A DNA stretch of 64,000 nt. Origin: Rickettsia endosymbiont of Lasioglossum villosulum. Lineage in GTDB: Bacteria; Pseudomonadota; Alphaproteobacteria; Rickettsiales; Rickettsiaceae. The notes under the pieces were generated by a model. That model was given only the letters and a program-made list of their open reading frames with translations. It did not search any database and was not told the origin of the DNA. The position numbers were made by a program, and so were the translations under genes. The stretch covers positions 310,001 through 374,000 of the forward strand of contig NZ_OZ032152.1 of assembly GCF_964026455.1 (NCBI RefSeq), in the 5' to 3' direction. Shown here piece by piece: positions 48,384-57,684 of this stretch; position 1 is the first letter of the stretch; each line of letters begins with the position of its first letter.

Positions 48384-48755
48384 TTAACTATCCTCGCAAT
48401 GTGGTGTTTTACCAAGTTTGTCTACCTCATCTATTTTATTTTCTACTGATGATGTTATATATGAACTTATAGTTGAACAAATTAAATCCACTGGAGTATA
48501 ATCATCATTATTTTTTATACATATTTTTATTCCTGGACATTTTAGCAATATCTTTATTATATCTAGGTTTCTTTTTTCATAAGCATAATGCAGTGCTGTT
48601 TTACCATAGATGTCTTGTTCGTTTACGTCGCATTTTTTATGTAAATATATCCTTATATTTGAGACATTACCGTCCAAAACTGCTTTATGTAGTGGCGGTA
48701 ATTGCTTAAATTTATCTATCTTAATTCTTGCTTTATTTTCAAAAAAGTCCCACAT
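48384..48755 (-). CDS. Small ankyrin-repeat protein
   Basis: A 123-residue protein with two clear ankyrin repeats (PLHKAVLDGNVSNIRIYLHK, then TALHYAYEKRNLDIIKILLK) and a partial third (DDYTPVDLIC). The Cys-rich short tail ends LGKTPHCEDS. It stands alone between the Sca gene and addA on the same strand. It could be complete or a fragment of a larger ankyrin gene; it lacks the N-terminal helical domain of the two large ankyrin proteins in this window. Confidence 0.75.
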   Translation of the reverse strand: MWDFFENKARIKIDKFKQLPPLHKAVLDGNVSNIRIYLHKKCDVNEQDIYGKTALHYAYEKRNLDIIKILLKCPGIKICIKNNDDYTPVDLICSTISSYITSSVENKIDEVDKLGKTPHCEDS

Positions 48756-48815
48756 AATATGCTGCTATAGGTTGTATGTGCGTCTTATAGCATATTATGT
48801 TTAGTAAAGCAACTA

Positions 48816-51392
48816 CTAATTGAATAAATTTTTAGTTATTTCATACCAACAGTTTTCGGGGATATTTGATTTGTTACTAAAACCACATATAATTAAATGA
48901 TCTTTAGCCCTAGTCATTGCAACGTAGAGTAGCCTTATATATTCTTGTAGATCTTTTAGCTTTTCTGCATCTTTCATTTTTTGTAGAAATTCAGGAGTGT
49001 CAGCAGCATTAGCAGAAAAGAACATTCGACCACTTGTATAACTTGCTTCTAAAGGTAATTTATGCGTCAATCCGGTACTCGCATCCTCACGTACTAAAGT
49101 ATATGCTGCGGTGCTGCGTTCCGTGTTTCCTATAAATTCCTCTTTATTAGCTGCGTTCTCCAAATGGTCTATTCCCCCATTATCATGCCAAATAAATTTA
49201 CTACTGCTGATAGGTAGGGTGGTGGAGTCGCATAATATAACAATTGGTGCTTCCAAGCCTTTAGAACCGTGTACGGTCATCACTCTTATTTTATCGGAAT
49301 GCTCCATATCACGCTTAATCCAAATATCGTTATTCTCAAACCAAGCTACAAAACCTTGCAGAGAATTATCCATATCATTTGCGTAATTACTGCTTAGTGT
49401 TAGCAGCTCATTTACCATATCATCGATATGTAAATTTAGAGTATTCGCGACTAAGATAAAGAAATTATCAAGAGTAGAATTTTGATAAAGTTCAATAAAA
49501 GAAGTAAGTTTATTATATATATCCGTATATGAGGACAGATTTTCCCACAAACTTTCATCATTTTTATTCATTAGAAGTTCGTATAATTGTTGCTCGCTAA
49601 TACCGATAATCGGTGATTTAAGTAAGGCTGCAAGGTTTAAATCGTCGTAAGGTAAAAGTACGAATTTAGCTACCGAAATTAAATCCATCATCGATAAATG
49701 CTCTTTAAGGTTTACTTTATCGCTTGCCTCGACTTTAAGGTTAGCTTTGTTAAGCTCTTTTATAAGATTATTGCTAAATTCATCTCGCTTTCTTACCAAA
49801 ATCATAAAATCTTTTTCGGATATAGGATTACCGGTTGCTGGTAGAATTTCTTTGCTGGCTATTTTTTCCTTTATGAAGCTAATAATTTTTTCTATAAGTA
49901 AATCAGCTGATGAAAGAGCATTGGCATAATCTTGTGGCAATGCCCAAAAAAGTTCCTCCTGCTTTTCGCTTGTTACCAAAGACCAAACTGTTACAGAACC
50001 GGTATGTGTACGAAATGCAGAAATTACCGGATTATCGGATAGGAAAAGAGTAGGGTAATGAGCTTTTATATATTTAAAAACCTGATGAGTAAATTGTAAA
50101 ATTTCGCCGCATGATCTATAAGAATATTCAAGTGTAATTTTCTTAAATTTTTTATTTGCTTTAGCGAGATTCGTTTGTAATTTCTCATTCACTAAATTAA
50201 AATTCGCAAGATCAGCACCTTGAAAACTATAAATAGATTGCTTATCATCACCAACTATAAAGATGCTACTATCAGGTCTATTAAACTCGGTTATTAGAGT
50301 GGTGATTATGTTCCACTGATTACGGCTTGTATCTTGTGCCTCGTCGACAAGTATGTGATTAATCTCACTTTCAAGCTTATGCGATAACCACTCATGTATA
50401 GCTTTATTCTCAAATAATTTTTCGGTATAATAAATTAAATCATCATAATCAAGCAAGTTATTTTCTTCTTTAAATTTCTCATATTTCTCTAGCAAAATAT
50501 AAGCAAGTTTACAAAGTAAATTAGTATGATATTCTAGCTCTTCTATGCGATATTCTTCATCTAATTTATAAATCTGAGATGTTAGCTTCTCTAACTCTAA
50601 CAGTAATTTAGGATATTTTTGGGTTAGCTCTTTCGATAAAAGGCTTTTACGTTTTTTTCCGTCTTTGGTAAAAAATAACTCTTTCGGCTCTATTTCTAAA
50701 TCATAATCTGCAAATAAATTTTTTACCTTATCATAGATATTATTTAGCTCGGATAGTGCTAATCTCTTATTGTGTATTTCTGCCGGAATAGTTTTATAAG
50801 TGAATAATTTTTTGAATTTAATTTTTTGGTCAATAATCTCGCTGAAAATATCCTGCAAAGTTATTTCATGAAAACGATTTAGTAAAGTTTTAATTAAATC
50901 ATTATGTTCATCGCTTAAATAAATCTCATTTCGTATTTTTAGAAAGATATCTTGTAATTGAGTCTCTTCAAGAATCTGAAACTCGGGTGTTATGCCGGCT
51001 TCTACGGGAAAAGTTTTAAGGATTTTTTGGCAAAAAGCATGGATCGTATAAATGTTTAAAGGTTCATTATTATCAAGCAATTTACTATATAGATTTTTTG
51101 CATTTTCAAGCTCTAAAGCAAGCGGCTTTTGACCACTCATTAAGAAAAGCTCTTGTTCTAGTTGTTTGGGATCACAAAGAGAGAAAGTTTTGAGTTTGTT
51201 ACTAATTCTTAGCTGCATTTCTACGCTAGCTGCGTTAGTAAAAGTAAGGCATAATATATTTTGAAAATTTACTCCTTTGATTAATAGGCGTAAAAACCGA
51301 TCAGTTAGAATTTTGGTTTTACCAGTACCAGCAGACGCCGACACCCAAACGGAATAATCAGGATCAGAAGCTTGTTGTTGTAAATTGTTCAT
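48816..51392 (-). CDS. addA: AddA-type double-strand-break repair helicase without nuclease domain
   Basis: An 858-residue UvrD-like superfamily 1 helicase. Motif [21 protein letters not shown], motif [14 protein letters not shown], motif [17 protein letters not shown], motif [18 protein letters not shown], and motif [15 protein letters not shown] are present. The domain organisation with YDDLI before motif II fits AddA. Alphaproteobacterial AddA proteins usually extend about 300 residues past motif VI with a PD-(D/E)XK nuclease; here only about 25 residues follow. Whether this short form is the norm for Rickettsia I cannot check. Function is in RecA loading/break processing with AddB, which is not in this window. 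Confidence 0.8.
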   Translation of the reverse strand: MNNLQQQASDPDYSVWVSASAGTGKTKILTDRFLRLLIKGVNFQNILCLTFTNAASVEMQLRISNKLKTFSLCDPKQLEQELFLMSGQKPLALELENAKNLYSKLLDNNEPLNIYTIHAFCQKILKTFPVEAGITPEFQILEETQLQDIFLKIRNEIYLSDEHNDLIKTLLNRFHEITLQDIFSEIIDQKIKFKKLFTYKTIPAEIHNKRLALSELNNIYDKVKNLFADYDLEIEPKELFFTKDGKKRKSLLSKELTQKYPKLLLELEKLTSQIYKLDEEYRIEELEYHTNLLCKLAYILLEKYEKFKEENNLLDYDDLIYYTEKLFENKAIHEWLSHKLESEINHILVDEAQDTSRNQWNIITTLITEFNRPDSSIFIVGDDKQSIYSFQGADLANFNLVNEKLQTNLAKANKKFKKITLEYSYRSCGEILQFTHQVFKYIKAHYPTLFLSDNPVISAFRTHTGSVTVWSLVTSEKQEELFWALPQDYANALSSADLLIEKIISFIKEKIASKEILPATGNPISEKDFMILVRKRDEFSNNLIKELNKANLKVEASDKVNLKEHLSMMDLISVAKFVLLPYDDLNLAALLKSPIIGISEQQLYELLMNKNDESLWENLSSYTDIYNKLTSFIELYQNSTLDNFFILVANTLNLHIDDMVNELLTLSSNYANDMDNSLQGFVAWFENNDIWIKRDMEHSDKIRVMTVHGSKGLEAPIVILCDSTTLPISSSKFIWHDNGGIDHLENAANKEEFIGNTERSTAAYTLVREDASTGLTHKLPLEASYTSGRMFFSANAADTPEFLQKMKDAEKLKDLQEYIRLLYVAMTRAKDHLIICGFSNKSNIPENCWYEITKNLFN

Positions 51393-51451
51393 TAGTTATA
51401 ATTTTAAATATATGTAAAAAATAATATTAAAATTATAACGCTAACTAAAGA

Positions 51452-51532
51452 TTATACAATATCTTCATCTGAATTATATTCTACTCCCATAAGAGCTAAA
51501 TCATTTTCTGCATATGGTTCTAGAGCTTTCAT
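51452..51532 (-). other. Short open frame of 26 codons, possible gene remnant
   Basis: ATG at 51532 gives MKALEPYAENDLALMGVEYN then SDEDIV and stop. No ribosome site is evident. The acidic tail and position between addA and the TPR gene suggest a remnant or a tiny peptide; support is weak. Confidence 0.2.
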
Positions 51533-51563
51533 TTGTTTTTTTCAAGGTTTAGTATGTAATTTA

Positions 51564-52190
51564 TTATGTGATGTTTTTTTGTGAGTGCTGTTGCTTATCT
51601 ATAATTATCTTTAAAGTAGCATCAATTGTTTGAGGATAATTATTAGTACTTGAGTATTTAGATTTAGCGTAATTATAGTATGATAGAGCTTTTTCGTACT
51701 CTCCTAATTCCATATAATCATCAGCAATATTTAAGTAATTTTGATATGTTTTTTCTTGTAATAAAAGCTTTCTATGTTCTTTAAGAATAGTATATTTTTT
51801 TAAAAAAGCAGTTGAACTGATATTAAATATATTGCTAAAATCATTTGCACATTTTTCTATATCAAGATTTTTTTCTATAAAAAGAGATTTGTTTTCCAAA
51901 GCTTTCTGTACATATATTTTAAATTGTATTTCATGTAAATCTTGTATTTTCTGAATTATAAGAGCTTGTTTTTCAAGATTATTAATTTCTAAAAATCTTG
52001 CTTTATTATAAAATTTTAAAGCAAATTCAAACATTACGTTTTTAATATATAAATCACCAATTTCAATATATAAATCTGAATTAGCTAAGCTAGGATTTTC
52101 TTTAATTTGCGATTTATATTGGCGAATTAACTTATAAGCTTCCCGCTGTTTATCAAAATCTAGAAGATTGGATATTAGATGATTAGTCAT
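51564..52190 (-). CDS. TPR-like repeat protein
   Basis: A 208-residue helical protein from ATG 52190 (preceded by AGGAG). TPR-type pairs are visible: LYIEIGDLYIKNVMFEFALKFYNKARF (residues about 39-65) and YLNIADDYMELGEYEKALSYYNYAKS (about 152-178), the latter a good TPR consensus. No signal or membrane segment. TPR proteins serve as scaffolds; partner unknown. It lies between addA and surf1 on the same strand without overlap. A start 6 codons upstream (52208) is also open. Confidence 0.75.
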   Translation of the reverse strand: MTNHLISNLLDFDKQREAYKLIRQYKSQIKENPSLANSDLYIEIGDLYIKNVMFEFALKFYNKARFLEINNLEKQALIIQKIQDLHEIQFKIYVQKALENKSLFIEKNLDIEKCANDFSNIFNISSTAFLKKYTILKEHRKLLLQEKTYQNYLNIADDYMELGEYEKALSYYNYAKSKYSSTNNYPQTIDATLKIIIDKQQHSQKNIT

Positions 52191-52256
52191 AAACTCCTGC
52201 AAAATCAAAAAATTATACTCATAATATTTATTTGTTTTGCTTTTGCAAGTAAAAAT

Positions 52257-52943
52257 TTAAATTTTGGAAAGGTTATTTTTCTTTCTATATATTACATAAA
52301 TTACAACTAAAGATGCGGCGAGTCCAAACCAAGTAAAAGCGTATTCTAAATGATCATTTCTAATAGCTGCTAAATGATTTATTGAAAGCGGTAGCAAAAT
52401 ATCTAGATTGCTAATATCTTTGCTCTCTTCAATGAGATAAAAATTTTTAAGATTTAATCCTAAAACTTTAGATGCCTCTTGTAAGTCTAAGGTCAACCAT
52501 ACGTTGTTTTTAATATCATTTGCAGGTAAGTAGCTACGAGTTTTTTCGGATGTCATAGTAACGCCGATAAGCTCATGGGGTTGGTCATTGGTTGCTTGTG
52601 TAATAATATTTTTATTGCGGTTACTAAACCAACCACGTGCTACTAAAATAATTTTGTCTTCATCGGTCTTAAATGGTGTAACTAAATAATAGCCATCCTT
52701 TTCACTCGACATTGACCGCCTACCATATAAATATATGTCTTTATCAGGTAAAAAATGCCCATTAAGTTTTATTTTTTGATAAGGTAAGTTGTCATGAATT
52801 TCAGCTAAATCGATTGCAGGGGAGGTAAGATTTTCTTGCATCGATGCTAAAAATAGCTTCTTTTCTTTTAAGCGATTAAGCTGCCAAAAACCTAAAGAGA
52901 TGAGTATTATAAAGGTGATGAGTACGGTGAGTTTGGTTTTCAT
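52257..52943 (-). CDS. surf1: Cytochrome c oxidase assembly protein SURF1
   Basis: A 228-residue membrane protein with N- and C-terminal transmembrane segments (LTVLITFIILISLGFWQLNRL and YAFTWFGLAASLVVIYVIYRKK) and a periplasmic domain between. LGFWQLNRLKEKK, the signature of the family, and ILVARGWFSNRNK are both present. SURF1 assists heme insertion into cytochrome oxidase subunit I. No cox genes adjoin it here. Intact. Confidence 0.92.
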   Translation of the reverse strand: MKTKLTVLITFIILISLGFWQLNRLKEKKLFLASMQENLTSPAIDLAEIHDNLPYQKIKLNGHFLPDKDIYLYGRRSMSSEKDGYYLVTPFKTDEDKIILVARGWFSNRNKNIITQATNDQPHELIGVTMTSEKTRSYLPANDIKNNVWLTLDLQEASKVLGLNLKNFYLIEESKDISNLDILLPLSINHLAAIRNDHLEYAFTWFGLAASLVVIYVIYRKKNNLSKI

Positions 52944-52970
52944 AATTGGGTTTTAGGAATGTTAATAATC

Positions 52971-53073
52971 GTCATTGCGAGGAAATTACGTAGTAATTGA
53001 CGAAGCAATCTCATGCAATAGTATAAAATTCCTGAGATTGTCACGTCGATGCTATGCATCTCCTCGCAATGAC
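52971..53073. repeat. Palindromic repeat between surf1 and dnaQ
   Basis: gtcattgcgaggaaattacg at the left and catctcctcgcaatgac at the right with an inner gcaatctcatgc / cctgagattg arm; a very close relative of the copy at 24441-24543. Confidence 0.8.
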
Positions 53074-53076
53074 GCT

Positions 53077-53769
53077 TTACGAAGCAGGTTTTAAAATCTT
53101 GCTTAAGAATTCCTTGTGTTTTTGTAATTCTTCTTTTGTTGGTTTAATAACGGGAATATTCCTATGTGCCTGAGAATCCAAGCGATTATAGCTAAAATTA
53201 TTTACCTTAGCAGCTTTATCAAGCATCTTAAAGGCTGACTGCCTACCGCCGGTTAGTTCTACATATACTTCAGCAAGTAAAGCTGCATCTTTAAGAGCTC
53301 CATGAAGTTGTCTGCCGGAATTATCCACCTTAAATCTTTTACATAAAGCATCAAGGCTATATTTTGATCCAGGAAACATACTTCTAGCCATCACTAAAGT
53401 ATCAATAGCATGTTCAAGTTCTAGGAGTTTAATTTCAGCTCTTTTTAATAATGATAATTCATGATTTAGAAATTTAACATCGAAAGGTGCATTATGAATG
53501 ACGAGCTTACTATCGGCAATAAACTCTAAAAAATCATCTGCAATAGTATGAAATAGTGGTTTATCTTTTAGAAACTCGCCGGAAATGCCGTGAATTCTAT
53601 AAGCCTCAAATGGCATGTCTCGTTCTGGATTAAGATAGAAATGAAAATGTCTGCCGGTTAGTACCTTATTTACCATTTCAATAGCACCGATCTCAACAAT
53701 TCGGTGACCGCCTTTTGGATCAAGTCCCGTAGTTTCGGTATCTAAAATTATTTCTCTTAAACTTGACAT
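53077..53769 (-). CDS. dnaQ: DNA polymerase III epsilon subunit
   Basis: A 230-residue 3'-5' proofreading exonuclease of the DEDDh class: Exo[22 protein letters not shown], Exo[18 protein letters not shown], Exo[17 protein letters not shown] with the catalytic His. It binds the polymerase alpha subunit; the C-terminal linker is short. It overlaps coaE by 13 bases, and the three genes dnaQ, coaE and lpxI run as one unit on the minus strand. Confidence 0.95.
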   Translation of the reverse strand: MSSLREIILDTETTGLDPKGGHRIVEIGAIEMVNKVLTGRHFHFYLNPERDMPFEAYRIHGISGEFLKDKPLFHTIADDFLEFIADSKLVIHNAPFDVKFLNHELSLLKRAEIKLLELEHAIDTLVMARSMFPGSKYSLDALCKRFKVDNSGRQLHGALKDAALLAEVYVELTGGRQSAFKMLDKAAKVNNFSYNRLDSQAHRNIPVIKPTKEELQKHKEFLSKILKPAS

Positions 53770-54332
53770 TCCAAATCCTCTATTAACTTTGCTATCTGAG
53801 TTTCTAATTCTAACATATCAACGCCGCTATTTATAGCAAAATCTGCTTTTGCTATTTTACTCTCCTGCGAAAGCTGAATTTCCTTTATCTTGTTATAGAT
53901 TTCCATATCAAAAGAAGATCTGGTTGTTGCTCTGTGCATTCTTATTTCTTCAGAGCAATGCACAGTCACGACAAAATCAAAATATTTATCAAATTTAGCT
54001 TCGTATAATAGCGGTATTTCGGCAAATCCGAATTTGGATTTTATGTTTTCCTGTTTAAATTGAATTAGCTTATCTATTAGGAGTGGATAAATAAAGTTTT
54101 GTAATTTCTCACGTGCGAGATCATTGTTATAAATTAAATTACTAATCTTTCCAATGTTAAAAGTTTCAAGCTCCGGCAATAATTTTAAAATACCGGTTTG
54201 GATCTTTGAATCTTGATATAATTCTTTTATACATCTATCGGCACAAAAAGTCTTATATCCTTTTTCTGCTAAATAATCCAAAATAAAAGTTTTGCCCGAT
54301 GCATAGCTACCGGTAATACCTATTGCTAACAT
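53757..54332 (-). CDS. coaE: Dephospho-CoA kinase
   Basis: A 191-residue enzyme that completes coenzyme A by phosphorylating the 3'-OH of dephospho-CoA. P-loop [16 protein letters not shown] at the start (TGSxASGKS-like), DxxIKELYQ and DIPLLYE-type text ([16 protein letters not shown]) follow, with a C-terminal EMKL-type NSG motif ([14 protein letters not shown]). Overlaps dnaQ by 13 bases and lpxI by 7. Confidence 0.95.
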   Translation of the reverse strand: MLAIGITGSYASGKTFILDYLAEKGYKTFCADRCIKELYQDSKIQTGILKLLPELETFNIGKISNLIYNNDLAREKLQNFIYPLLIDKLIQFKQENIKSKFGFAEIPLLYEAKFDKYFDFVVTVHCSEEIRMHRATTRSSFDMEIYNKIKEIQLSQESKIAKADFAINSGVDMLELETQIAKLIEDLECQV

Positions 54333-55138
54333 TTTGTTATAAAAATTTTATGTTCATTAGCGAGTTTTATAGTTTTCTCTTCTTCAGCTATAATTACTTG
54401 GTTTTTTTGAATTGCAACGCCTTTGTAATTATATTTAGCAAGATTTTTTATAGTATTAACGCCTATAGTTGGTAAATCTAGCCTATTATCTTGTCCTATT
54501 TTTGAAAGTTTAATAAGCACTCCACCGCAAGATTTTTTACGTAAGTCTGCACATCTAGCTATTAAATTATCCGTTCCCTCAGCCGCTTCTATGCCAAGCA
54601 CATAACCATCTTCAACTATAACCGACTGACCAATATCAAATTTACTTAAATGATTTAATAATTTTACCCCAAATTCAATATCTTTTTTATCAGAATTTGT
54701 AGGGCTAGTATCAGTTATAATATTAGAATCACATTGTTGATTTTGATATATCTCACTACTTGAAATTATCTTAAAACCATAATTCTCAAAGAATTTAGCT
54801 ACTATTCTTAATAAATTATCATCCCCACGAATTTTTTGGCTAATTATTTTAAGAAGTAATAAACTACCTATTTTATCCACTGCTAAATTTTTAAAATTTG
54901 GTCTATCGACTCCTCCTATAAGAATAATATTTTTTACGTTATGTTGTGTAAAATATTTAATAGCTGCTCCAACCATACCGATTTTAAGAGGTTGATACTC
55001 AAAGTCTTTAATTAACTCTATATCAGCTTCGCCCTCTATCGCAGCTATATAACAATTACCACCTTGTTTTCTATAATTACCTGCTATTAAAGAAGGTAAT
55101 GAACCTTTACCAGCAATAATTCCAAGATTTGGGAGCAT
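54326..55138 (-). CDS. lpxI: UDP-2,3-diacylglucosamine pyrophosphatase LpxI
   Basis: A 270-residue protein: GIIAGKGSLPSLIAGN start, LKIGMVGAAIKYFTQHNVKNII, VDRPNFKNLAVD, and a C-terminal IGVNTIKNLAKYNYKGVAIQ with VIIAEEE; these mark the LpxI (DUF1009) family. It hydrolyses UDP-2,3-diacylglucosamine to lipid X in lipid A synthesis, replacing LpxH in most alphaproteobacteria. It is first in the lpxI-coaE-dnaQ unit. Intact. Confidence 0.93.
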   Translation of the reverse strand: MLPNLGIIAGKGSLPSLIAGNYRKQGGNCYIAAIEGEADIELIKDFEYQPLKIGMVGAAIKYFTQHNVKNIILIGGVDRPNFKNLAVDKIGSLLLLKIISQKIRGDDNLLRIVAKFFENYGFKIISSSEIYQNQQCDSNIITDTSPTNSDKKDIEFGVKLLNHLSKFDIGQSVIVEDGYVLGIEAAEGTDNLIARCADLRKKSCGGVLIKLSKIGQDNRLDLPTIGVNTIKNLAKYNYKGVAIQKNQVIIAEEEKTIKLANEHKIFITKC

Positions 55139-55244
55139 AAAATAGTTTGTAATTTAAAATCTAATATTGATTATAAGCGTATTTTAAATATAAATCTATA
55201 AAACCTTTACAAATTAATCAAATTAAGCGATAATAGTAAGTGCT

Positions 55245-55790
55245 AATATAGCTATAGTAATAAACGTAATTTAGAATAGAGGTTGCGGACTCGGGGGCAG
55301 TACCCGACGCCTCCACCAATACTCATACTCGATGAATTTCAAAAATTTGCTACGTTGTCCTACAAGTACTCCGGTACTCACGTATTAAGTATACGCTCCG
55401 TTCCTCGTCTTGTGGACGCCTTGCTCTTTTTGAAATTGATCTTCGTATAACAATATGATGCAAATACTGCTTGTATTTTAAAAATTGAATTTTATTTTGA
55501 TGGGTGAGTGAGCGGAGCGTATACTTAATACGTGAGCATCACGAATCCCTGATAAAATGAAAGAGCAATTTTTAAAAGATAAGTAGTATTTTGAGGGGGC
55601 GAAATAGGATCGACGTGCCTAATAAAAAAATTGCTTTTACTCGGGATGATTCCGCCGCAGGCTTTTGCCTTACGGGTCAAAACAAAGAAACGCAAACGAT
55701 AACTATCGTTCTGCAGGTACTCCAGCTTTAGCTGTAGCATAAACCTGCGCGGTTTGGGGGTTTACCGGGCAACAGAAAAACCCTCATGTA
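55245..55790 (+). ncRNA. ssrA: Permuted two-piece tmRNA (alpha type)
   Basis: The mature 3' end, ctccACCA-type, closes at 55318 after a T-arm-like gcggactcgggggcagtacc, while the mature 5' end GGGGGCGAAATAGG starts downstream at 55595. GGGGGCG pairs with CGCCTCC before ACCA, giving a 7-bp acceptor stem. So the gene is in the permuted order of alphaproteobacterial tmRNAs: acceptor piece, intervening segment, coding piece. The tag frame (55692-55742) begins GCA and reads ANDNYRSAGTPALAVA, then TAA, the expected AND... start and ...ALAxA end recognised by ClpXP/SspB. The intervening segment (55319-55594) carries repeat insertions. Exact outer ends are estimates. Confidence 0.88.
55321..55450. 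repeat. Repeat inside the tmRNA intervening segment
   Basis: Reads gatgaatttcaaaaatttgc, then tactcacgtattaagtatac and ctctttttgaaattgatctt cgtata. The same unit is at 26723-26856 (inside another element) and, further diverged, at 55796-55915. A 24-base piece (55377-55400) is exactly repeated in inverse orientation at 55513-55536, so the pre-tmRNA can form a long hairpin here. Confidence 0.7.
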
Positions 55791-55795
55791 TACTC

Positions 55796-55915
55796 GTTTA
55801 ATTTGAAAAATTGGCGTCGTTGTTTTTTGCTTTTAATCCTCACGTATTAAGTATACGCTGCGGTTAAAAGCTTCAAAACGCCTTGCTCTTTTCCAAATAA
55901 AACTTCGTCTACTTA
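55796..55915. repeat. Repeat between tmRNA and sspB
   Basis: Has aatttgaaaaattggcgtcg, cctcacgtattaagtatacgc and ccttgctcttttccaaataa aacttcgtct, matching the unit at 55321-55450 with substitutions. It fills most of the gap between the tmRNA coding piece and sspB. Confidence 0.6.
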
Positions 55916-55941
55916 CTTACTATTATTTAGTTCTTTTATAT

Positions 55942-56451
55942 ATGAATATCGAATATAAAAAATTTTTAAATGAATCTATGTTGGAATTTGTAAAAAAGGT
56001 TTTGGCAAGGATTCAGCATGAAAATTTATATTGGGACCAATTAATATATATATCATATAAGACCGATCATCCAGCTGTCATTTTGCCTTTAAAAGTTAGA
56101 CAAGCATACCCAAAAGAAATAACGATAGTACTTCAGAATCAATTTGAGAATATAATAGTAAAAGATACCGGATTTTCTGTAATGTTAAGTTTTAGCGGCA
56201 TTAAGGAAACAATTTATATACCATTTGATGCTCTTATTAGTTTTGTTGATTCAAGCAATAGTTATAGTTTTACTTTTAATCAGCAATTAAATATCCAAAA
56301 TAATAATACAGCTGAAATATTGAAAATAGAAAAGCAAATTTTGGAAGAAGAAAATAATGATAAAATTGATGAAGCTTTATTGTCAAAAAATGTTATTATG
56401 CTAGATAAATTCCGTAACTCTTCTAAGTCTAAACCTATTAAACCTAGTTAA
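55942..56451 (+). CDS. sspB: ClpXP adaptor SspB (alpha type)
   Basis: A 169-residue adaptor that binds ssrA-tagged proteins and hands them to ClpXP. The N-terminal domain has LYISYKTDHPAVILPLKVRQ, ITIVLQNQFENI and FSVMLSFSGIKETIYIPFDAL, matching the ssrA-binding fold of alphaproteobacterial SspB. The C-terminus NVIMLDKFRN is the ClpX-docking motif after a flexible acidic linker. It starts about 150 bases after the tmRNA gene, so both partners of the tagging pathway are adjacent. Intact. Confidence 0.9.
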   Translation: MNIEYKKFLNESMLEFVKKVLARIQHENLYWDQLIYISYKTDHPAVILPLKVRQAYPKEITIVLQNQFENIIVKDTGFSVMLSFSGIKETIYIPFDALISFVDSSNSYSFTFNQQLNIQNNNTAEILKIEKQILEEENNDKIDEALLSKNVIMLDKFRNSSKSKPIKPS

Positions 56452-56455
56452 AATA

Positions 56456-56923
56456 TTGAAAGAAGATATATCGAAAGTAGTTATATATACCGATGGTGCA
56501 TGTTCTGGTAATCCAGGTCCAGGAGGGTGGGGAGCGTTACTTCAATTTAATGAGGTGAATAAGGAAATATTTGGACATGAGCTTGAGACTACTAATAACC
56601 GTATGGAAATTACAGCAGCTCTTGAAGCACTAAAAATTCTAAAAAAACCTTGTCATGTGGAAATTTATACTGATAGTAAATATTTACAACAAGGTATTAC
56701 CGTTTGGATCCATAATTGGATAAAAAACAACTGGTGTAAAAGCAACAATGAACCCGTTAAAAATGCTGATTTATGGCAAAATTTGTACGAAGAATTAAGC
56801 AAACATACTATCATTTGGAAATGGGTAAAAGGACATGCAAGTAATAGCGGTAATATTGCTGCTGATAAACTTGCAGTACAAGGAAGACAAACTGCTATAG
56901 AAATTTTAAAATGTCGTGGATAA
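56456..56923 (+). CDS. rnhA: Ribonuclease HI
   Basis: Degrades RNA in RNA-DNA hybrids. 155 residues from TTG 56456. Catalytic residues: Asp in IYTDGACSGNPGPGGW, Glu in TTNNRMEITAALEAL, Asp in YTDSKYLQQGI, and the last Asp in NIAADKLA; the KGHASNSGN block precedes it. Starts 4 bases after sspB and overlaps the NDUFA12 gene by 13 bases. Confidence 0.95.
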   Translation: MKEDISKVVIYTDGACSGNPGPGGWGALLQFNEVNKEIFGHELETTNNRMEITAALEALKILKKPCHVEIYTDSKYLQQGITVWIHNWIKNNWCKSNNEPVKNADLWQNLYEELSKHTIIWKWVKGHASNSGNIAADKLAVQGRQTAIEILKCRG

Positions 56924-57210
56924 ATAAGTTTTTTATTACTTTTTTTCATAAAAAAGTAGGAGAAGATGAGTTACTAAACCAATATTACGAAAGTAAGAAG
57001 CTTGACTATTTAGGGCGTCCTAAAAGATTTGTTATTTATAAAAATGCTAACGAACCAACAAAAATTTCGCCAAGTTGGCATGCATGGCTGCATCATTTAG
57101 TAAATGAAGTGCCGAGAAATGTTAAGCTTTTTTCTTGGCAAGAAAGTAACAAAATAAGCCAAAAATCATCTAAATCGTCAAATGCTAGATATAGTAGATG
57201 GCAACCATAA
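56911..57210 (+). CDS. NDUFA12-family complex I accessory subunit
   Basis: A 99-residue protein: VGEDELLNQYYESKK, then RRKRFVIYKN-type (GRPKRFVIYKNANEPTKISPSWHAWLHHLVNEVP), the conserved core of the NDUFA12/B17.2 family. In alphaproteobacteria and mitochondria this is an accessory subunit of NADH:quinone oxidoreductase. Overlaps rnhA by 13 bases and is followed 24 bases later by mlaD, a neighbour often seen in alphaproteobacteria. Confidence 0.9.
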   Translation: MSWINKFFITFFHKKVGEDELLNQYYESKKLDYLGRPKRFVIYKNANEPTKISPSWHAWLHHLVNEVPRNVKLFSWQESNKISQKSSKSSNARYSRWQP

Positions 57211-57234
57211 ATTAACTATTTGGTATAAAAAACA

Positions 57235-57684
57235 ATGAAACAAAATATTATTGAAACAATTATTGGTTTTGCAGTATTAATTATTGCTTTCCTATTCTTA
57301 ATTTTTGCTTATAAAACTGGCAGTTCTATGACTAATGCCAAAGGCTATCAGCTCACTGCCAGCTTTCAAAGTGCGGAAGGGATATCAGTCGGAAGTGACG
57401 TGATGATTTCAGGTATAAAAATCGGTAATGTTAAAAAGATTTTTTTAGATCCAACCAGCTATTTTGCTACTGTATATTTAAATGTCAATGAGAATGTTAA
57501 AATACCTAAAGACTCAAAAGCTCAAGTAGTTACTAGTGGTTTACTCGGAGGTAAATATATTGCAATCGTACCAGGAAACGATAATGATGATTTAACACCT
57601 AATGAGGAAATAAAATATACTCAATCGGCAATTAATATCGAATCCTTAATTAACAAAATTGTTTCTTCATTCGGTAGTAAGTAA
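57235..57684 (+). CDS. mlaD: MlaD-type MCE lipid transport protein
   Basis: A 149-residue single-MCE-domain protein: membrane anchor (ETIIGFAVLIIAFLFLIFAY), then the MCE domain LTASFQSAEGISVGSDVMIS and SGLLGGKYIAIVPG. It forms the periplasmic hexameric ring of the Mla pathway that moves phospholipids between membranes. mlaE and mlaF are not nearby. The 3' end overlaps the uvrC fragment on the other strand by 18 bases, so the gene's tail and that of uvrC share sequence; the short C-terminus (VSSFGSK) is normal for the family. Confidence 0.9.
   Translation: MKQNIIETIIGFAVLIIAFLFLIFAYKTGSSMTNAKGYQLTASFQSAEGISVGSDVMISGIKIGNVKKIFLDPTSYFATVYLNVNENVKIPKDSKAQVVTSGLLGGKYIAIVPGNDNDDLTPNEEIKYTQSAINIESLINKIVSSFGSK

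Noticed and set aside
1081..53073. CRISPR array among the many short repeats
   Set aside because: The repeats are dispersed, palindromic and of unequal length, with no regular spacers and no cas genes.
55286..55318. A tRNA gene ending in CCACCA
   Set aside because: It has a T-arm and acceptor end but no anticodon arm before it; it pairs with the GGGGGCG at 55595, so it is the acceptor piece of tmRNA.
55525..55740. Minus-strand 71-codon frame over the tmRNA
   Set aside because: It overlaps the coding piece of the tmRNA on the opposite strand and has no gene-like features.
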